Shown here in pieces: positions 23,265-35,856 of a stretch of DNA of 64,000 nucleotides. The DNA comes from Verpa conica (lineage: Eukaryota > Ascomycota > Pezizomycetes > Pezizales > Morchellaceae). Numbering within the stretch: the first letter of the stretch is position 1; every line of letters starts with the position of its first letter. The translations under genes were made by a program, and so were the position numbers. The notes under the pieces are model-generated. The model was not told the DNA's origin. It worked only from the letters and a program-made list of their open reading frames with translations, and ran no database searches. The stretch covers positions 930,001-994,000 of the forward strand of contig JAUFSD010000013.1 of the NCBI GenBank assembly GCA_033030425.1, given 5' to 3'.

Positions 23265-25743
23265 TGTGAGTCAAAAGGAGGGGGGGGGTTTAAGTATTGG
23301 GAATAATTCTAGCAGGAGATAATTATTAATAAGTGGGAACGCACCGAATGATGCGGGGGTTAAGGTTGAGACCTTATGGGGTAGCTGTAGAATTTCGATC
23401 ATCTATTCTTTATAAAATATTGCTGAATGACATATTATGATATTAATATATATAGAGTAAAGTGGCTGTGGATTTATACGCTCTTGATATCAAGTTAAAA
23501 CCAATTAGTAAGTCCTCCAATATATATATGGACGAGCTACATAGTCTATGTCTTTTTTTCCAGGGGACTATATATATGCAATATGTTGGATTTGGAGATC
23601 TTAAGTTCATTTAGATACACTATAAAATATATAGTTTACTTCGTTATTATATAGATATATATCTATATAATAAGTATTATTTCTAAACCTAAATATAAAA
23701 GGCTTATAAGGGGAAGTTGCATATGTACGTACGTATACTTTATGATCGGAGCAGACAACCAGGTATACAAGTCTTATCTAGGCATATATATACCTAGTTA
23801 TCTACTCCGACCACGAAGTGAATTTTAATACTATTAGCTTTTGTTTCTTAATTGGCGTTTTGATGAGAGTAACGACAATAATTATGTACTATATATGTAT
23901 ATAGTTTCTAAGATCATTCGAGTTCTTGGTAGGCCATACATATCAGTTCCCATCTAAATCCCCTGACTTCTAGGAGAGCTTCATTAGTTCAAGACCCACA
24001 AAGAAAAAATTAAGTCACATCGATCCAAGTTACATATTGGAGTTATATTAGTGGAATATCTATTGACCTCCTAGGGGACGCACTACTCCTCGCTGAGTTA
24101 CCCAAGATAGTCAGGCTCCTCTTGAAGGGAGCCTAGAGGGAGCGTCCCTGGGGTAGCTATTTAGGAAGTCTCCAATATTACATATTGGAAGAGAAATTAG
24201 ATTAAGTATGATTTAACTTAAGAAATCTGTCATGCTGCGGAGATGGGCGCTCTAAAGATTAAGCCACCAGCAAATGAGTCACGTGGGCGTGGATTACCTC
24301 GAATACCATATATATTGCACGAGTGGTACCTCATGACTTCACTATCAAATCTAGCTGGTCCTAAATTTAGATAAAAATGTAATTCCGTTCCTATTCCTAC
24401 AGCTTTCAGTACACTAATTATCTAATGTCATATAAAGTATGTCTAGGCGGGTATGTTTATATTATCTATGAACTGAGAAGCCTTCAAACTTGCTTTCCAG
24501 TGTCCTTTCGATCCCGAGTGGGACTGTGTTTGTAATATCCATCAAGCCCAATAATAGCTGTTCTATTTCAACACAAAAGACCTTAATTAGGTAGCTAGAT
24601 GACATATATATATGTTTCAGTAAGCCTTTCAGCAACGTTGTAAGGTCCTTTCTGAGAATGATCCACACATCAACACAGATATATATATCCTAGTTGAGAC
24701 ACTTAGAAAATATTTGGGTACTGTTAGCTATAGTAATGTCGCCCCAGGGCGAATCAAAGGGTAGAACGCAATAGAATCAGGAGTTCATACTAACTTCTAC
24801 TGTGGCCATTAATTCTGTATAGGGCTTTAAAGAACTAGATGAAAACTAACTTCGTCATTACCATCACGATTACTACTGGGGCAAAGAGAACTAATATTAA
24901 TCTATCAAGTTCTCAAGTTGTTATCAGTTAGTAAATCTATTGACTACTCTCGCTCAAGCCAGGTTATATGTACAGCTATGTCCAACTAATCCCCAGAGCC
25001 TTCTAGCAAGAGGCCACTTCTTGCGTTACGACACCCACAAAGAGAAGCATTTAGGATAAGTTAAATATAGTTAATTGAGCCTACAGCAAATTTTAAGGTC
25101 ATTTAATTCATATGTAGAGGACTACCCAAAACCACAAAAGTTTATGGATAGTTCTATCTCAGAGTGCAGATAAACATTGGGGGTTTAAAAAATGCAACAA
25201 TAGCCTTCAAATTAGATATAATATATATTATGTGCCGTTGCCATGTGAAGGGCTCCAGAAATTAGTTGGGCATGACCGGCTGCAAAACCAGCAAGAAAAC
25301 GACCCGATTCAACCAATATATAAATATACCTCAATCTCAGCAATTAAAAACTACTCTTCGACGTCAAGATCGAAAACTAGTGAAACAGAAGTAACAAAAT
25401 CCCTATGTATGGTCACACTTATTCAAGTGATAGGCGAGGTTTAAGAGGCGCAGTTTCAAATACCCAAACATAAAGACCATTTAAAAAAGACTAACTAGAG
25501 CAGAGGAGTATTAGTCACATACAACTTCTTAATTAACCTAATTACTTGTACGGGTCAACAAATAACCCTAGACCAAATTGAGGCACGTGACATGACGCAG
25601 GGAGTCGGTGGAACAACAACGCGACAAAACTCCAAACTTCAAGACCAGAACAAAGAAGACCAGGAGAAGAGGGAACGTAGTTACATCATATACTATTGTG
25701 CCAGTTTCAAAGTCACCAATCTCATTCAAAATTACCAACCACA
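23265..25743. other. AT-rich gene-free region
   Basis: About 2.5 kb of AT-rich sequence with TA-dinucleotide runs (for example around 23640-23680) and no supported gene. A weak foldback near 24030-24190 has CATATTGGAG motifs on both sides and a GGACGC/GCGTCC core. Confidence 0.55.
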
Positions 25744-27505
25744 ATGTCCACACCAAACGAGAAAGCCGAGAAACTCCAGCGGGAGGGACAAAACGCCTAT
25801 CGAAGAAAGGAGTTCGGCACAGCACTCCAGCTGTTCTCACAAGCCCTCGAAATTCGGAAAATTACCCCAATACTACAAATCCAAATCTTAGACAACCGCG
25901 CCGCAGCCCAGGAAAAGATTGGGGGTGTTGAGATCCTCCGAGCTGCTCTCGCAGATGCAAAGAAGATGATACAACTACAAAAAACTAGTGCCAATGGATA
26001 CCTTAGGGCAGGAAAGATTCTCCAACTCCAAGGAAAAAATAACCTTGCGTTGGATATCTATCAGTACGGACTTAAAAGACTCTCATCGAATGATAATGAA
26101 GGGAGGGGCCTCCTCGAAGGGATGTACCAAAAGGCTCTCACTCGAATTGAGGGCCCAAAAGCGGCTAAAACATTGGATGTGATGTTTATACTTCCACTAG
26201 AACTAGTGGAGATGATTTTACAATATTTACCGTTTCAAACTCTCATACTCGCCCAGCGCGTTTCAAGATCATGGCAACGATTTCTTAGCAAGCACCACAG
26301 GACATACACCACCGTCGACTTCTCCGCCGCTAAACGACCAGTGAGCAAATATGCGGTCAAGATGTGTGTCAAGCATTCAAAAGGCAACATCAAGAAACTC
26401 ATCTTAAGCCAGCTAGGGTTCTCAGACAGCGAAACTTTGGTATATCTTGCCTCGAGGTGCAAAGACCTATCACATGTTGAGATGCTAGGAACCGACTTCA
26501 GCAGTCTCTCGCTCACAGAAATGACCAAAGTCACAACCAACCTAAAGAATTTAATCATAAGTAACACCACAAGCGCTAGTGCTATCTCAAAAATCATAGA
26601 CCAATGCCCTACTCTTGAATGTCTTGAATGCTCAAACGTGGATTTCAGGAAGCCCGCATTCTGGCACCCTGGTGACAAAAAGAACCTCCGGAGACTTCTC
26701 CTCGCCTTCAACGAAAAACCTATAGCGCTCCGATACCTACAGCTAGTAAGCCCCCCCATCTCTTCTTGCCGATAGCTCTAACTCTCCATAGCAAACGCTG
26801 CTAGAGCAGCTTCCAGAACTCCGCGAATTCGAACTCATAGATTTTTCACATTCGTTCGGGGTTAGACAACTCGAACAACTCGACTTCACGATTGTCCCCC
26901 ATCTTAAATTACTTACACTATTTAACACCCCACTGACCCGTCTTCCACTTCTCCCTCCCACAGTCTTACACCTCAACCTCGCCCGCAACCCTATGCTAGC
27001 CATAACCCTCACCGACATTAATGCCTCCCCTCTTCCAGTGCTTGAATCACTCAACATAGGCTTTAACCCCAAAATCAACAATACCCTCCTCCTCCACCTC
27101 CTCTCTACACATTCGCTTCGTAAGCTGATACTGGAGATGTGCCCCAGTCTCGACTTTGAGTCCCTCGATTGGCTGCTTGATCCGGGTCACGGTACCCAGC
27201 TTAAAGAGTTATCAGTTGCCGGAAATTCTACGTTTGGAGATAGGGTGAGTAAAGAACTAGGAAGATTAAAGGTGCTTAGAAAGTTGGATGTAGGGTGTAC
27301 AAAGATTTCAGGAATTGGGGTGTTGAATCTTGTTAGGATGCATCAAAAAGATGAAGTGGGTGGATTGGATTGGATTGGGTGTGATGGGTGTGAGGAGGTG
27401 GGACATGATGCTGTGGCGGTGGTAAGAAAGATAGGAGTATCAGTGTCACATAGGATGGGGAGGGGGGAGGGGAGGAAGGGAAGAAAACTTCGATATGGAG
27501 ATTAA
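25744..27505 (+). CDS. DIA2/Pof3-type F-box protein with TPR and leucine-rich repeats
   Basis: Two exons (25744-26745 and 26792-27505; 46-nt intron) give 571 residues. Residues about 6-118 form TPR-like helical repeats (EGQNAYRRKEFGTALQLFSQ...). An F-box lies at about 147-187 (LPLELVEMILQYLP...SRSWQRFL), and leucine-rich repeats fill the remainder. That order is the architecture of S. cerevisiae Dia2 and S. pombe Pof3. These are substrate receptors of an SCF ubiquitin ligase that travels with the replisome, removes CMG helicase and protects stalled forks. The start is the ATG in ACAATGTCC; the longer open frame upstream has no ATG. The DIA2/Pof3 role is inferred from domain order. Confidence 0.8.
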
Positions 27506-30500
27506 GAGAGAATAATAGAGTACGAAGGGATGTGGATTTAAGCTTGTGACTATTAAAAGGCTTGGTAGAAATTTTGAATTACTTGTCCGAAACCCTGTTA
27601 TAACCACATGAGTCACGGTAGATATGTCCATAATGTGGTTTTAGGTGAGGCAGCGCATTATTCCTAGTGGGATTCACCCAACTTTGAAAATCTACTAGAA
27701 AATACAGTAGATACTAAGGGTAAAACTTATTATTTAAGATGTACTTGGGGCGAAATTAAATATTTTCCCTCGCTTTCTTTCAACGCAATACAAATCGAAC
27801 TTAAAACCTGAAAACATTTAATTTCGCCTCAAGTAGATATCTCACATTATAAAATATTTTTTGAAATTTTATGATAGATCCCACCTCTGTACTCATTTTA
27901 AAATAATAATTGAATTATGCCTAAAAATGCTAACTCTACCACCGAGACTAAGTTCTACACCACCTAGAGAGCCGGGGCCAAAGCATCATTCGATCAATAA
28001 GCTTTAAAAATCTACTAAAAAAACGAAAAGGCATATGAAAAATTTCAAATAAAATATATAGACGTGATCACGTGACTGTATATTAGTTAGGGTTTCGAAA
28101 CACTACACCTTAGCCACCAATAGAAATAACTTCTAAGCTATATAAATACGGAATAGAAAATATTTGTGATTCATTCATTCATTAGAGAAAACCTTGGGCT
28201 CCATGTACTTATGATTAATTCATTCATTCATTCATTAGAGAAAATATATTTCGGTACTTCGAGTGATAATTCATGAGTATCAGGTGTAGATCACATATTA
28301 CTATACTATGATGGCTCATTTCTTCTAGTCAAGGTAACCACTTCCTTCTCTATTACCCCTTTCAAGATGTATGCCGGTGAGCCTGATCGAGGTACTCCGG
28401 ATAAATTAATCCCCCCTTTTCTCTCGCACATGATAATATCGAATGTCACCCGAGGTTCTCCCCATAGAAACTACAAAAACAAAGAAACAGTGTTTTGTAG
28501 TTTAGTTTGAAATGTTTGCTGTTCCTTTAATCATTGATAATTCTGTTATTTCTAGGTTAGTATATATATGTAACTCCTATGTTATAATTATGAGCATATT
28601 TGATATACTTGATTTTTTTACGGACCTCTTATAACCTATTTGTTCTGGGATCCCAAAGCTACCTTCCGTAAAGTATTAGAGTGAGCGTGAGGCATTATAA
28701 AAGCCGGAGACGTCTCTCGTACCGCATTCCCTAAATACTTTACGTACAAATTTATGGCTCTACTCTAGGAAATTTTAGACCCCTTATAGAAGTATCTATA
28801 CGTAGAAAGATCCCTAGTTCTCGTGTATAAGTCATTTTCCTGAGTTTGTGACTATGTCCACGCTCTGAAATTCTGGGGTTAAACGAAATCTCGGGTGACC
28901 CTTTAAATCCGTGGACAAAATCCTAGGTTGAGACTATCTATAGTCCCAAAGTTTCAGCCTTAAAGTTTTATCTATCGCAGGGACACAACTTCTCTCTTCG
29001 TCGGCAATGCTTTATGAGACATTTTCCAAACGATGTGCCTTGCATTGAGCCTACATATGTATGTAGATCCGGGACAGAGAGCTGATACCCATTAATTAGT
29101 TCCCGCTTCCTTCTTACATGGGAACAAAAACATCTTTTCGGTCAGTGTATCATCCTATAGTAGAGCCGTTTGGGATATTTATGTTGAGGGTCTGAGTTTG
29201 TTCTCAGCAACCTTCTGCATCTGTGCCAAGATATTTACTGAGGCAAGCTAGTTCAGAGTTCAGATTAAAACAATCAACAAGTGGGGGAGCTATTCGTCGC
29301 CTAGTTTTTTTTACTTCCCGTAAAAATGTGCTCTGGCTGTGGGCCCGGAAAAATGGCTTATACGTCCCACTAATAATCTCATTGGATGGATTGAATACCA
29401 ATCTTGCAGTTGCACGTAGAGGGCTCAAGCAGTCTTGAAACGGGTAACTACACACGTCATGGTATAGGTGGGGAAGAAATATGAGCCCGGTAATTCACCC
29501 GACATGTACTTACAGAGCAGAGTATAGATCATACCTAGATCTATAAACTCTCCGGGATCGATATTTTCATCTAGCCCGATTACCGGCATATACCATAGGG
29601 CAGGGCGTGGTTGGGTGTAGCTGTACACATGTACTGCGATGTGCTGTTGCTGTAGGTACCAGAGATTAAGCGGGGGGCCGGGATCTGGAACAGTGGGATG
29701 AAGGGAGACTATTATGTAGGCATTCGCCTGCAAGAATCTGTTCGGCACAATCACTCCACGAGTCTGGTGAAACAACTTATATCTAGCAAACGAGTACTGT
29801 CATGAAGGGGAATGCACACAGACATGCACAACGTCTCGAGAATGGGCAGGGTAGTTGCCCTCATATTCTGGTTTTCTATAAATGTTAGCCATCTTGCTAT
29901 TGTGAATATTTGGGTTATACTACTATACAGCTGACAGACAATATGGTATAAAAACAAAAGTTACTGGCTAACCGGCCCAGAGAGTGATATAAATATCATT
30001 GATGTTTTTAGGGTAAAAGCGGCGCATGCCAAGATTTGCCAGCTCGAGCTACAAAATAAGTGAGACTAAACCTGTTCTAGGCGAGTTTTTTTTTAAAAAG
30101 CCCCACTTCTAGGTTTAGGCGGGTGGGCCCGAAGCGGTGATGGCTCTAGGGTAGGACGGATAATCTGTCTTTGACAGTGTCAAGCATATGGAGGGGCAGC
30201 ATCTGGCCGATACAGGAATCCGTCTAGAACTAAGAGAACATTCAAAACAGAACTTGGAGACGTCACGCGCCTGTTCCATACCCCTCAAAAATAATCTGCT
30301 TCATGAATTAACTCGGTGCCCTCCGTTTTGAAACATTACGTTACTGTACTGTCAGTCCATTTCCGAAGGCTTCTATTTTCTTGGGCCGGCGGCCGCGCGG
30401 GGTACTGTGGAAACCAGTAAGGGTCTCCGGGTACAACAACGAAATATAATTTCCCTTGTGATACCCTTGTCGATATTTCCGCCCCCACTCAACGTGCTGG

Positions 30501-31117
30501 ATACCAAGCCTTTTGATGCCAACTGGACCAATGACTTCAAGCGGGGATTCCCTATCTCCTAAAGTATACACCCTGAACATCGGATGGACAGGGACGCTAG
30601 CATGGAGACTAATCCGTTAGGCCTAGCTGTTCTTTTGTTGCAGGGAGAGCGAGTCCTTTGAATGTTGTTAGATAGGGAAGGCACACGAATGCTGGAATCT
30701 TTCCTTGATACCTTAGTGAGAGATGAGGGGGTAAGAAGGGGATAAAAGAAAACTGATATCAACTTTTTGTGCCGACGGAATTGCCGATGGCTGAGATCAC
30801 ACGCAAAACGGTAGATGCGGTACCCTACTCAAGCATCATCATCATCATCAGGCAGTGCGGCGGAAAAATAAAAGAATAATAGTAATATGATCCCTGTTAC
30901 GTTATGCAGAGTAAACGAACGGAAAAACTGAATGGAAGAGAAAGGAGGGGGAATATTTGTTTCATGCGAGCTCTCGTCATTACAAAAGAAAATAGCAATT
31001 AACTGCAACTCTCGGTAAACCTGATAACCCACGTGCACATCCCAAATATACGTATCACGCCTGCGCAATTCAGTTCCCAATATAACAGTCCTTGTCAAAT
31101 ATTGTATTCCATGTTCG
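27506..31117. other. long AT-rich gene-free region
   Basis: 3.6 kb with no supported gene. It contains tandem TCAT repeats flanking duplicated ATTAGAGAAAA segments (about 28168-28247) and a foldback element (27738-27841). Several short frames (for example 29425-29775 and 30341-30580, minus) have no recognisable domain. Confidence 0.5.
27738..27841. repeat. inverted repeat (foldback/MITE remnant)
   Basis: Arms 27738-27767 and 27810-27841 are reverse complements with a few mismatches (shared core CTTGRGGCGAAATTAAAT), with about 43 bp between them. No clear target duplication. Confidence 0.55.
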
Positions 31118-33319
31118 TTAACCTTGTCCCGTGAAAACTGCTTCTTTTGATAAAACCGCCACTTTCTAAATTTTTCTGTGAGTAAAAGGAGTTAAAGAAC
31201 CAAAAAAAACCAAAACCAAAACCCCCTGCATCACCACAGGTAATTACGTACGTACCTTAAAGAACCTTCTCCACTCTAGTGGATCCCCAATACTTTTCGA
31301 GAAACTAACTTGCAGGACATCGGGTGCCATTCTCTCTACTAGGATCTCACCTCTCAACGGGCATTTCCTACTGTCCAATGTCTTTACAGATATCCAAGTT
31401 TCTACGTTGCCATCTGTAAGATCATTTCTTTTGAATGGAGGGACTACAATTCCCAAGCGGTGGAGAGCACTTCCCAGAATAGGTAGTATTTGGCGGAAGG
31501 AATAAGAAGAATAAAACCTAGTCATGCGTTGTGAGGGGCATATGTCTTCAAAGCTACGGGCATTTTGGGTCTTTACTAACTAATCAGCAAGCTCAATGGA
31601 GGGGCTAAAGCGAACATACGAAGCTAATAATTAAAGTGAATAGTAACAGTTACTTACCAAAGACAACGGGAGCTGGGGCTGAGGTGCAAACTGACTCATT
31701 GCTGGGTCTTCAGTAAGACTGGTCCAGAAATCATGAGAATCGAAATTCTGTGGTGTATGTAATGGCTGGGATGCAGACTGCCATGGACGGTCCCATTCAA
31801 ATTGTACATCGTTGTTTGCTGTCTCTGGCTGGGTGGAAGACATTCTGCTGAAATTATCACTGTGTGTGAATGATTCTGGTGTGATGGTTGTGTCGGCATC
31901 GAAGTCTACATGAAGTCCTTCTATAAGTTGCGTCGCCAGATTGACTCCATCAAGGCATAGCCCATCAGCCGTAAGATGGGGATTCGGTCTTTGTAGAATC
32001 CAATATTAACTATGAAGGAAGAAAAATGACAGGAGAAGTAGAAATCTACCTCGTAAACCATGGATGTCGCCTGATCTCTTCAAACGTGAAACGGCTTGCA
32101 GGGTCAACCCTCATCATGCCTCTTAATAAAGCTGGGTTATAGTTAGTGAGGTGTAGTCTAAAAAATTCGGGGGGGGGGGGGGTCAAAAGCCTAGGAGACA
32201 ACAAACACAAAACATTTGTTGGGAGGCTGGGCCACGGCTCATAGGTTGGGCGTCCGTTTGACCGTCGGAATTCTTCAAATTCCCATGACATCCTTGTAGG
32301 CTCATCCCATGGTGTATTTCCTGCTAATAGCACAAATAATACTACAGCGCAAGACCATATATCAACTTGATCACCGCGATACTGACTATTTAGTACCTAC
32401 GAAGAGTAGAAGTTAATGGGCGAAAAAAAAATAGGGAGTGTTGAATAAAATAGACCTCTGGCGCCACATAAGGAGGAGATCCACAAATGGTTGAATTGAG
32501 TTTATATTTTCCTTGGTAACCGAAAAGCGTTGCCAAACCGAAATCTGCAATTTTAAGGTTACCGTGGCTATCCAGAAGGATATTTTCCGGCTTTATGTCT
32601 GTAGATGAGATACAAATGTTATGGTCGCTGCTGTAACAAGAGAGTCCAAGGGTTCCGGGAATTCAGTTATTACCTCTATGCGCTACACCCTGTCCATGTA
32701 TGTAGGACACCCCCGCAACCAATTGTGTGAAGTAAAAGTGGCAGATATCCTCAGCAACCCCGACATCCGGTTCTTAAAAGAATCGACCCATCAGTAAATT
32801 CCAAAAGGAACAGGGGATCTTATAGATAGAGATAACTTATTACCAATCTTATCAAAAAGATCACCACCAGAGGCGAATTCCATTCCTATCCAGGTCCATA
32901 TTTCGTCCTCCCCAAAGTCGTAAAATTGAATTAAATTGGGATGGTTTCCACAGTGTTTGTGGAGGGTAACTTCGGAGTTTATTTGCCGAAGCGATATTCT
33001 ACCCCTCTCGATGGCAAATCTTTTGTGGATGAATTTGACAGCGAAAACCTCTCCTGTTGAAGGCACTCTGCCCTTCTTGACACTAGTGAACGGCAAACGA
33101 GACAATCAGCTGTCTTAAACTTTAGACGATGCTTGTAAATTCTGAGAAAAGCGAAGGATCCTCACGAAGCATACGCGCCTCGCCCAATTGTTTTCGATAT
33201 TATCTCAAACGGGAGGTTTTGAGGGAGCGGGTCGAGTTGTGAATGTGCTGTCGTCTAAGGAATAATCAGCCATCATGTTTGACGGAGCATCTATGCGACA
33301 GGGAAGTCCAGCCTACCAT
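31118..33319 (-). CDS. CHK1: CHK1, DNA-damage checkpoint kinase
   Basis: Ten exons (33319-33317, 33254-33166, 33082-32844, 32772-32674, 32598-32456, 32396-32207, 32131-32050, 31988-31658, 31570-31256, 31165-31118) join to 512 residues. Kinase motifs: GRGAYAS loop, VFAVKFIHK lysine, HRDIKPEN, ADFGLATLF and PPYVAPE. TPWDEPT and LLRGMMRVDPASRF are Chk1-type. The C-terminus has the KA1-like regulatory fold ending DPLEWRRFFKKVAVL. Chk1 relays ATR signals to block mitosis through Cdc25 and Wee1. The coding part of exon 1 is only the ATG. Intron 6 (32132-32206) is 75 nt with no in-frame stop and contains a 14-C tract on the coding strand. Confidence 0.9.
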
Positions 33320-34223
33320 GATACCAAATGAATCCAAGAGAACTTTACAATACGAGAATTAAAGGATAGAAAGAAGTGAATGTGTAGCTGAGGTAGCTCC
33401 TGAATACTCTGAGTTTAGGGTGCACCAGGAAGTCGTGTTATTTGAGCCATTACTGCTCATCAGTCATTTACCGACCGTGGAACAGCCTCGCTATTCAAAA
33501 GTAGTTAGTAGTGCTATGCGGCTCAATAAGGTATTCATATTACGTCACTGCTGGCAGCTACGCCCACAGGACTAACGTGCTACTTGGCCCGCGTTAGCAA
33601 TTTACGAATCTAATTTTTTTATAATTAGCGGTAATTCTTTGAAGTAGGGGATCTTGAAGCGCAATGAGCACCGAGTAGTGCTATAGGTGATGACAAGAGG
33701 CTGTGCAGGCGGGCATGTGAGAAGAGCAAGGGTCGAGTTTGGATGAAGAAACGTGGGGGGAATTGTAAGTTACTAAGGTGGATCACTCCAGTCTACGCAA
33801 AGATGCGTACCAGTGTTCGATTCGTAAAAGAGTAAATGTTGCAAATTGCTACGGATATCAAATAATGCACACCAGGCCCTCCTGTGCCTAGATTTTCGAG
33901 CCGTATACCATACATGGTTATGCTAGGAGAAAAGAGAAGAAAAATACAGAGGAAAGGCTGGTAAGACAACTAAATGGATCCTTTTGGGAACCGATATTTA
34001 AGGAATTGTAGGCAAGAACTTAAAAACAGAACCCAAGCATAGAAAAAGGGAGGGGGAAAAAAAGAACAAATTGCGCCGGATTTTATCTCAATCATGCTTA
34101 ATCACCTGTAACTCCAAAAACTTGCCCCATGAAACAATGCCACCACCTGGTCTTCAGGTATAAAAGCAGATCTGTAATACCCAAGAAAACCAAAAGAGTA
34201 ACCACCACTACCGTGCTGCGCAC
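33320..34223. other. intergenic region (WC-2 3' end / CHK1 promoter)
   Basis: About 900 bp between two minus-strand genes; no coding frame I can support. Confidence 0.5.
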
Positions 34224-35856
34224 TCAACCTGGCAGTGACCCACCTCCGGAACCAGGTGGAGGTATCGAAACAACACCTGAATTTTGATTGCGTTTTTTTT
34301 CTTTTCTGGAAATAAGAGTCAGCCTTTTACTCGAGGATAATTTATAGAGCACAGAACAAGACATACTTTGCCCATCTTAGCCCGCAAGCGTTGCATAGTG
34401 TTTTCGGGCCTTTGGGACCTTTCCTCCACTCTGGACTATCTAAAGTGCCACAATCCGTGCACACATACTCATCTGCAATCTTCTGCTTCTTCTTCTTCTC
34501 TGAAGTATGACGACTCTCTTTATCAATTGGTATTGGGACACCGGCATCTCCACGGATTAGAGCCGGAGATGTATCACCCGTACTAATGCCCTTGGATCGT
34601 TCTCCTTCCCGATATCGTAACCCAGTCAACATCTCGATAGTATCCATATGGGTTACTCCATCAAACCGAGCCATCTTATCCCGGATACTATCAGTTTTTG
34701 CAAGATTCGACTGCTCCATGCGATCTAGGTTTTGCCGAGTTAGAGCTGCAGATGTTTGTTGTTGTGTGGGTTTTGCAGGTGGGGGCATAGCGTCAGACCC
34801 ATTGGGTGTTTGGGCTGTGGTCATTGGTGTATCATTCCCTACATTGGAAGTCATACTACTTCCAGCAGTCCCACTATCTGTTCGTGTTCCGTTGGGATAT
34901 TGTTGTCTCTGTCGTTGTTGTTGTTGGTGTTCTTCATACTCTTCTTTTCTCAGCTCACTTATCCTTTTTACCAGCCGCTCGTTTTCGATTTTATGTTCCA
35001 AGAAAGAATCCAGAAGGGCGGCGTTTCGTGTAGGATATGGTCGAGACATCATGAAGAACCCCTTGCACACTGATTGAATAGCTGAAGGTCCAAATTGAGG
35101 GGCCTCGCCAATATGAGGGTGACCGTTTGTCTCGAAAATCGCATAAGCTCCATCGGTCTTTTGAAATCTATAGAATAATCGCAAAGGTTGTCCAGTGGCT
35201 ATCGACTCGTTAAATTCTCGCACAAACCTTCAAAGTACGTTAGTGACTTTACACCTAGTGAGTTGCGTGAGAAGGTAAACGTACAGCCCTGAATCATCCG
35301 GGTGAATAAACTCGGTAATGAATTTCCCCATCAACTCCTCGGGATCGAATCCCGTTAAAGATTTTGCAGACGGTGATGCATAGACTATTTTTCCGGTGGG
35401 TGAGAGAATGTGCAGGAAGTCCTGTAGCTCTTCTAAGATACGTTGCGACCAGTTCCTCCTTTTTGTGAATTCAGTCAAGGTACTGCCACCCCCGAGATTC
35501 CCATACTCATTCATCATTGAAGTTGGTGGAGCAGATGCTGACATTGAGCTGAATTGGTCGCCACATAGTTGAGGGTCCAGCGGCATCCCATCGTCCGGCG
35601 ACATATTCATAGACATCATCATTCCTGGGTCTAAAATTGAGTTGACGTGGTTGTGGTCTCCCAACAAGCCTCCAGCAGCCATGGCCTGTTGGGCAGCAGC
35701 GAGGGACGAAATCTGCATGTTCTGGAGTTGACCATTGACACCATTTACAAGGGGCATACCACCCCCATTAAAAAGATGAGAATTTCTGGTGCCAACTATG
35801 CCACCCGGCATGTAGCTATGGGTGGGAGAGGACGATGAGGCGTGATTCATCATCAT
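34224..35856 (-). CDS. wc-2: white collar-2, PAS/GATA zinc-finger transcription factor
   Basis: Three exons (35856-35285, 35227-34367, 34305-34224) give 504 residues. A Met/Gly/Ser-rich N-terminus precedes one PAS domain (about 138-250: [34 protein letters not shown]-type core), a coiled-coil stretch with Gln runs, and a C-X2-C-X18-C-X2-C GATA finger at about 448-479, followed by a basic tail. That is exactly the WC-2 layout. WC-2 pairs with the flavin photoreceptor WC-1 through PAS domains to form the white-collar complex, which drives light-induced and circadian genes. The splice after GGG CT was chosen over a downstream GT because only it restores SGLFVREF. The last intron splits the codon just after the finger. 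Confidence 0.93.

Noticed and set aside
24030..24190. MITE flanked by TACATATTGGA repeats
   Set aside because: The inner inverted repeat is weak and broken, so the structure cannot be told from chance in AT-rich DNA.
29425..29775. 116-residue minus-strand frame
   Set aside because: No domain, no plausible partner exons, and it lies in AT-rich gene-free DNA.
30341..30580. 79-residue minus-strand frame between the DIA2/Pof3-like gene and CHK1
   Set aside because: I recognise no motif, no splice extension gives a longer protein, and CHK1 ends cleanly at 31118. It may be chance or decayed repeat.
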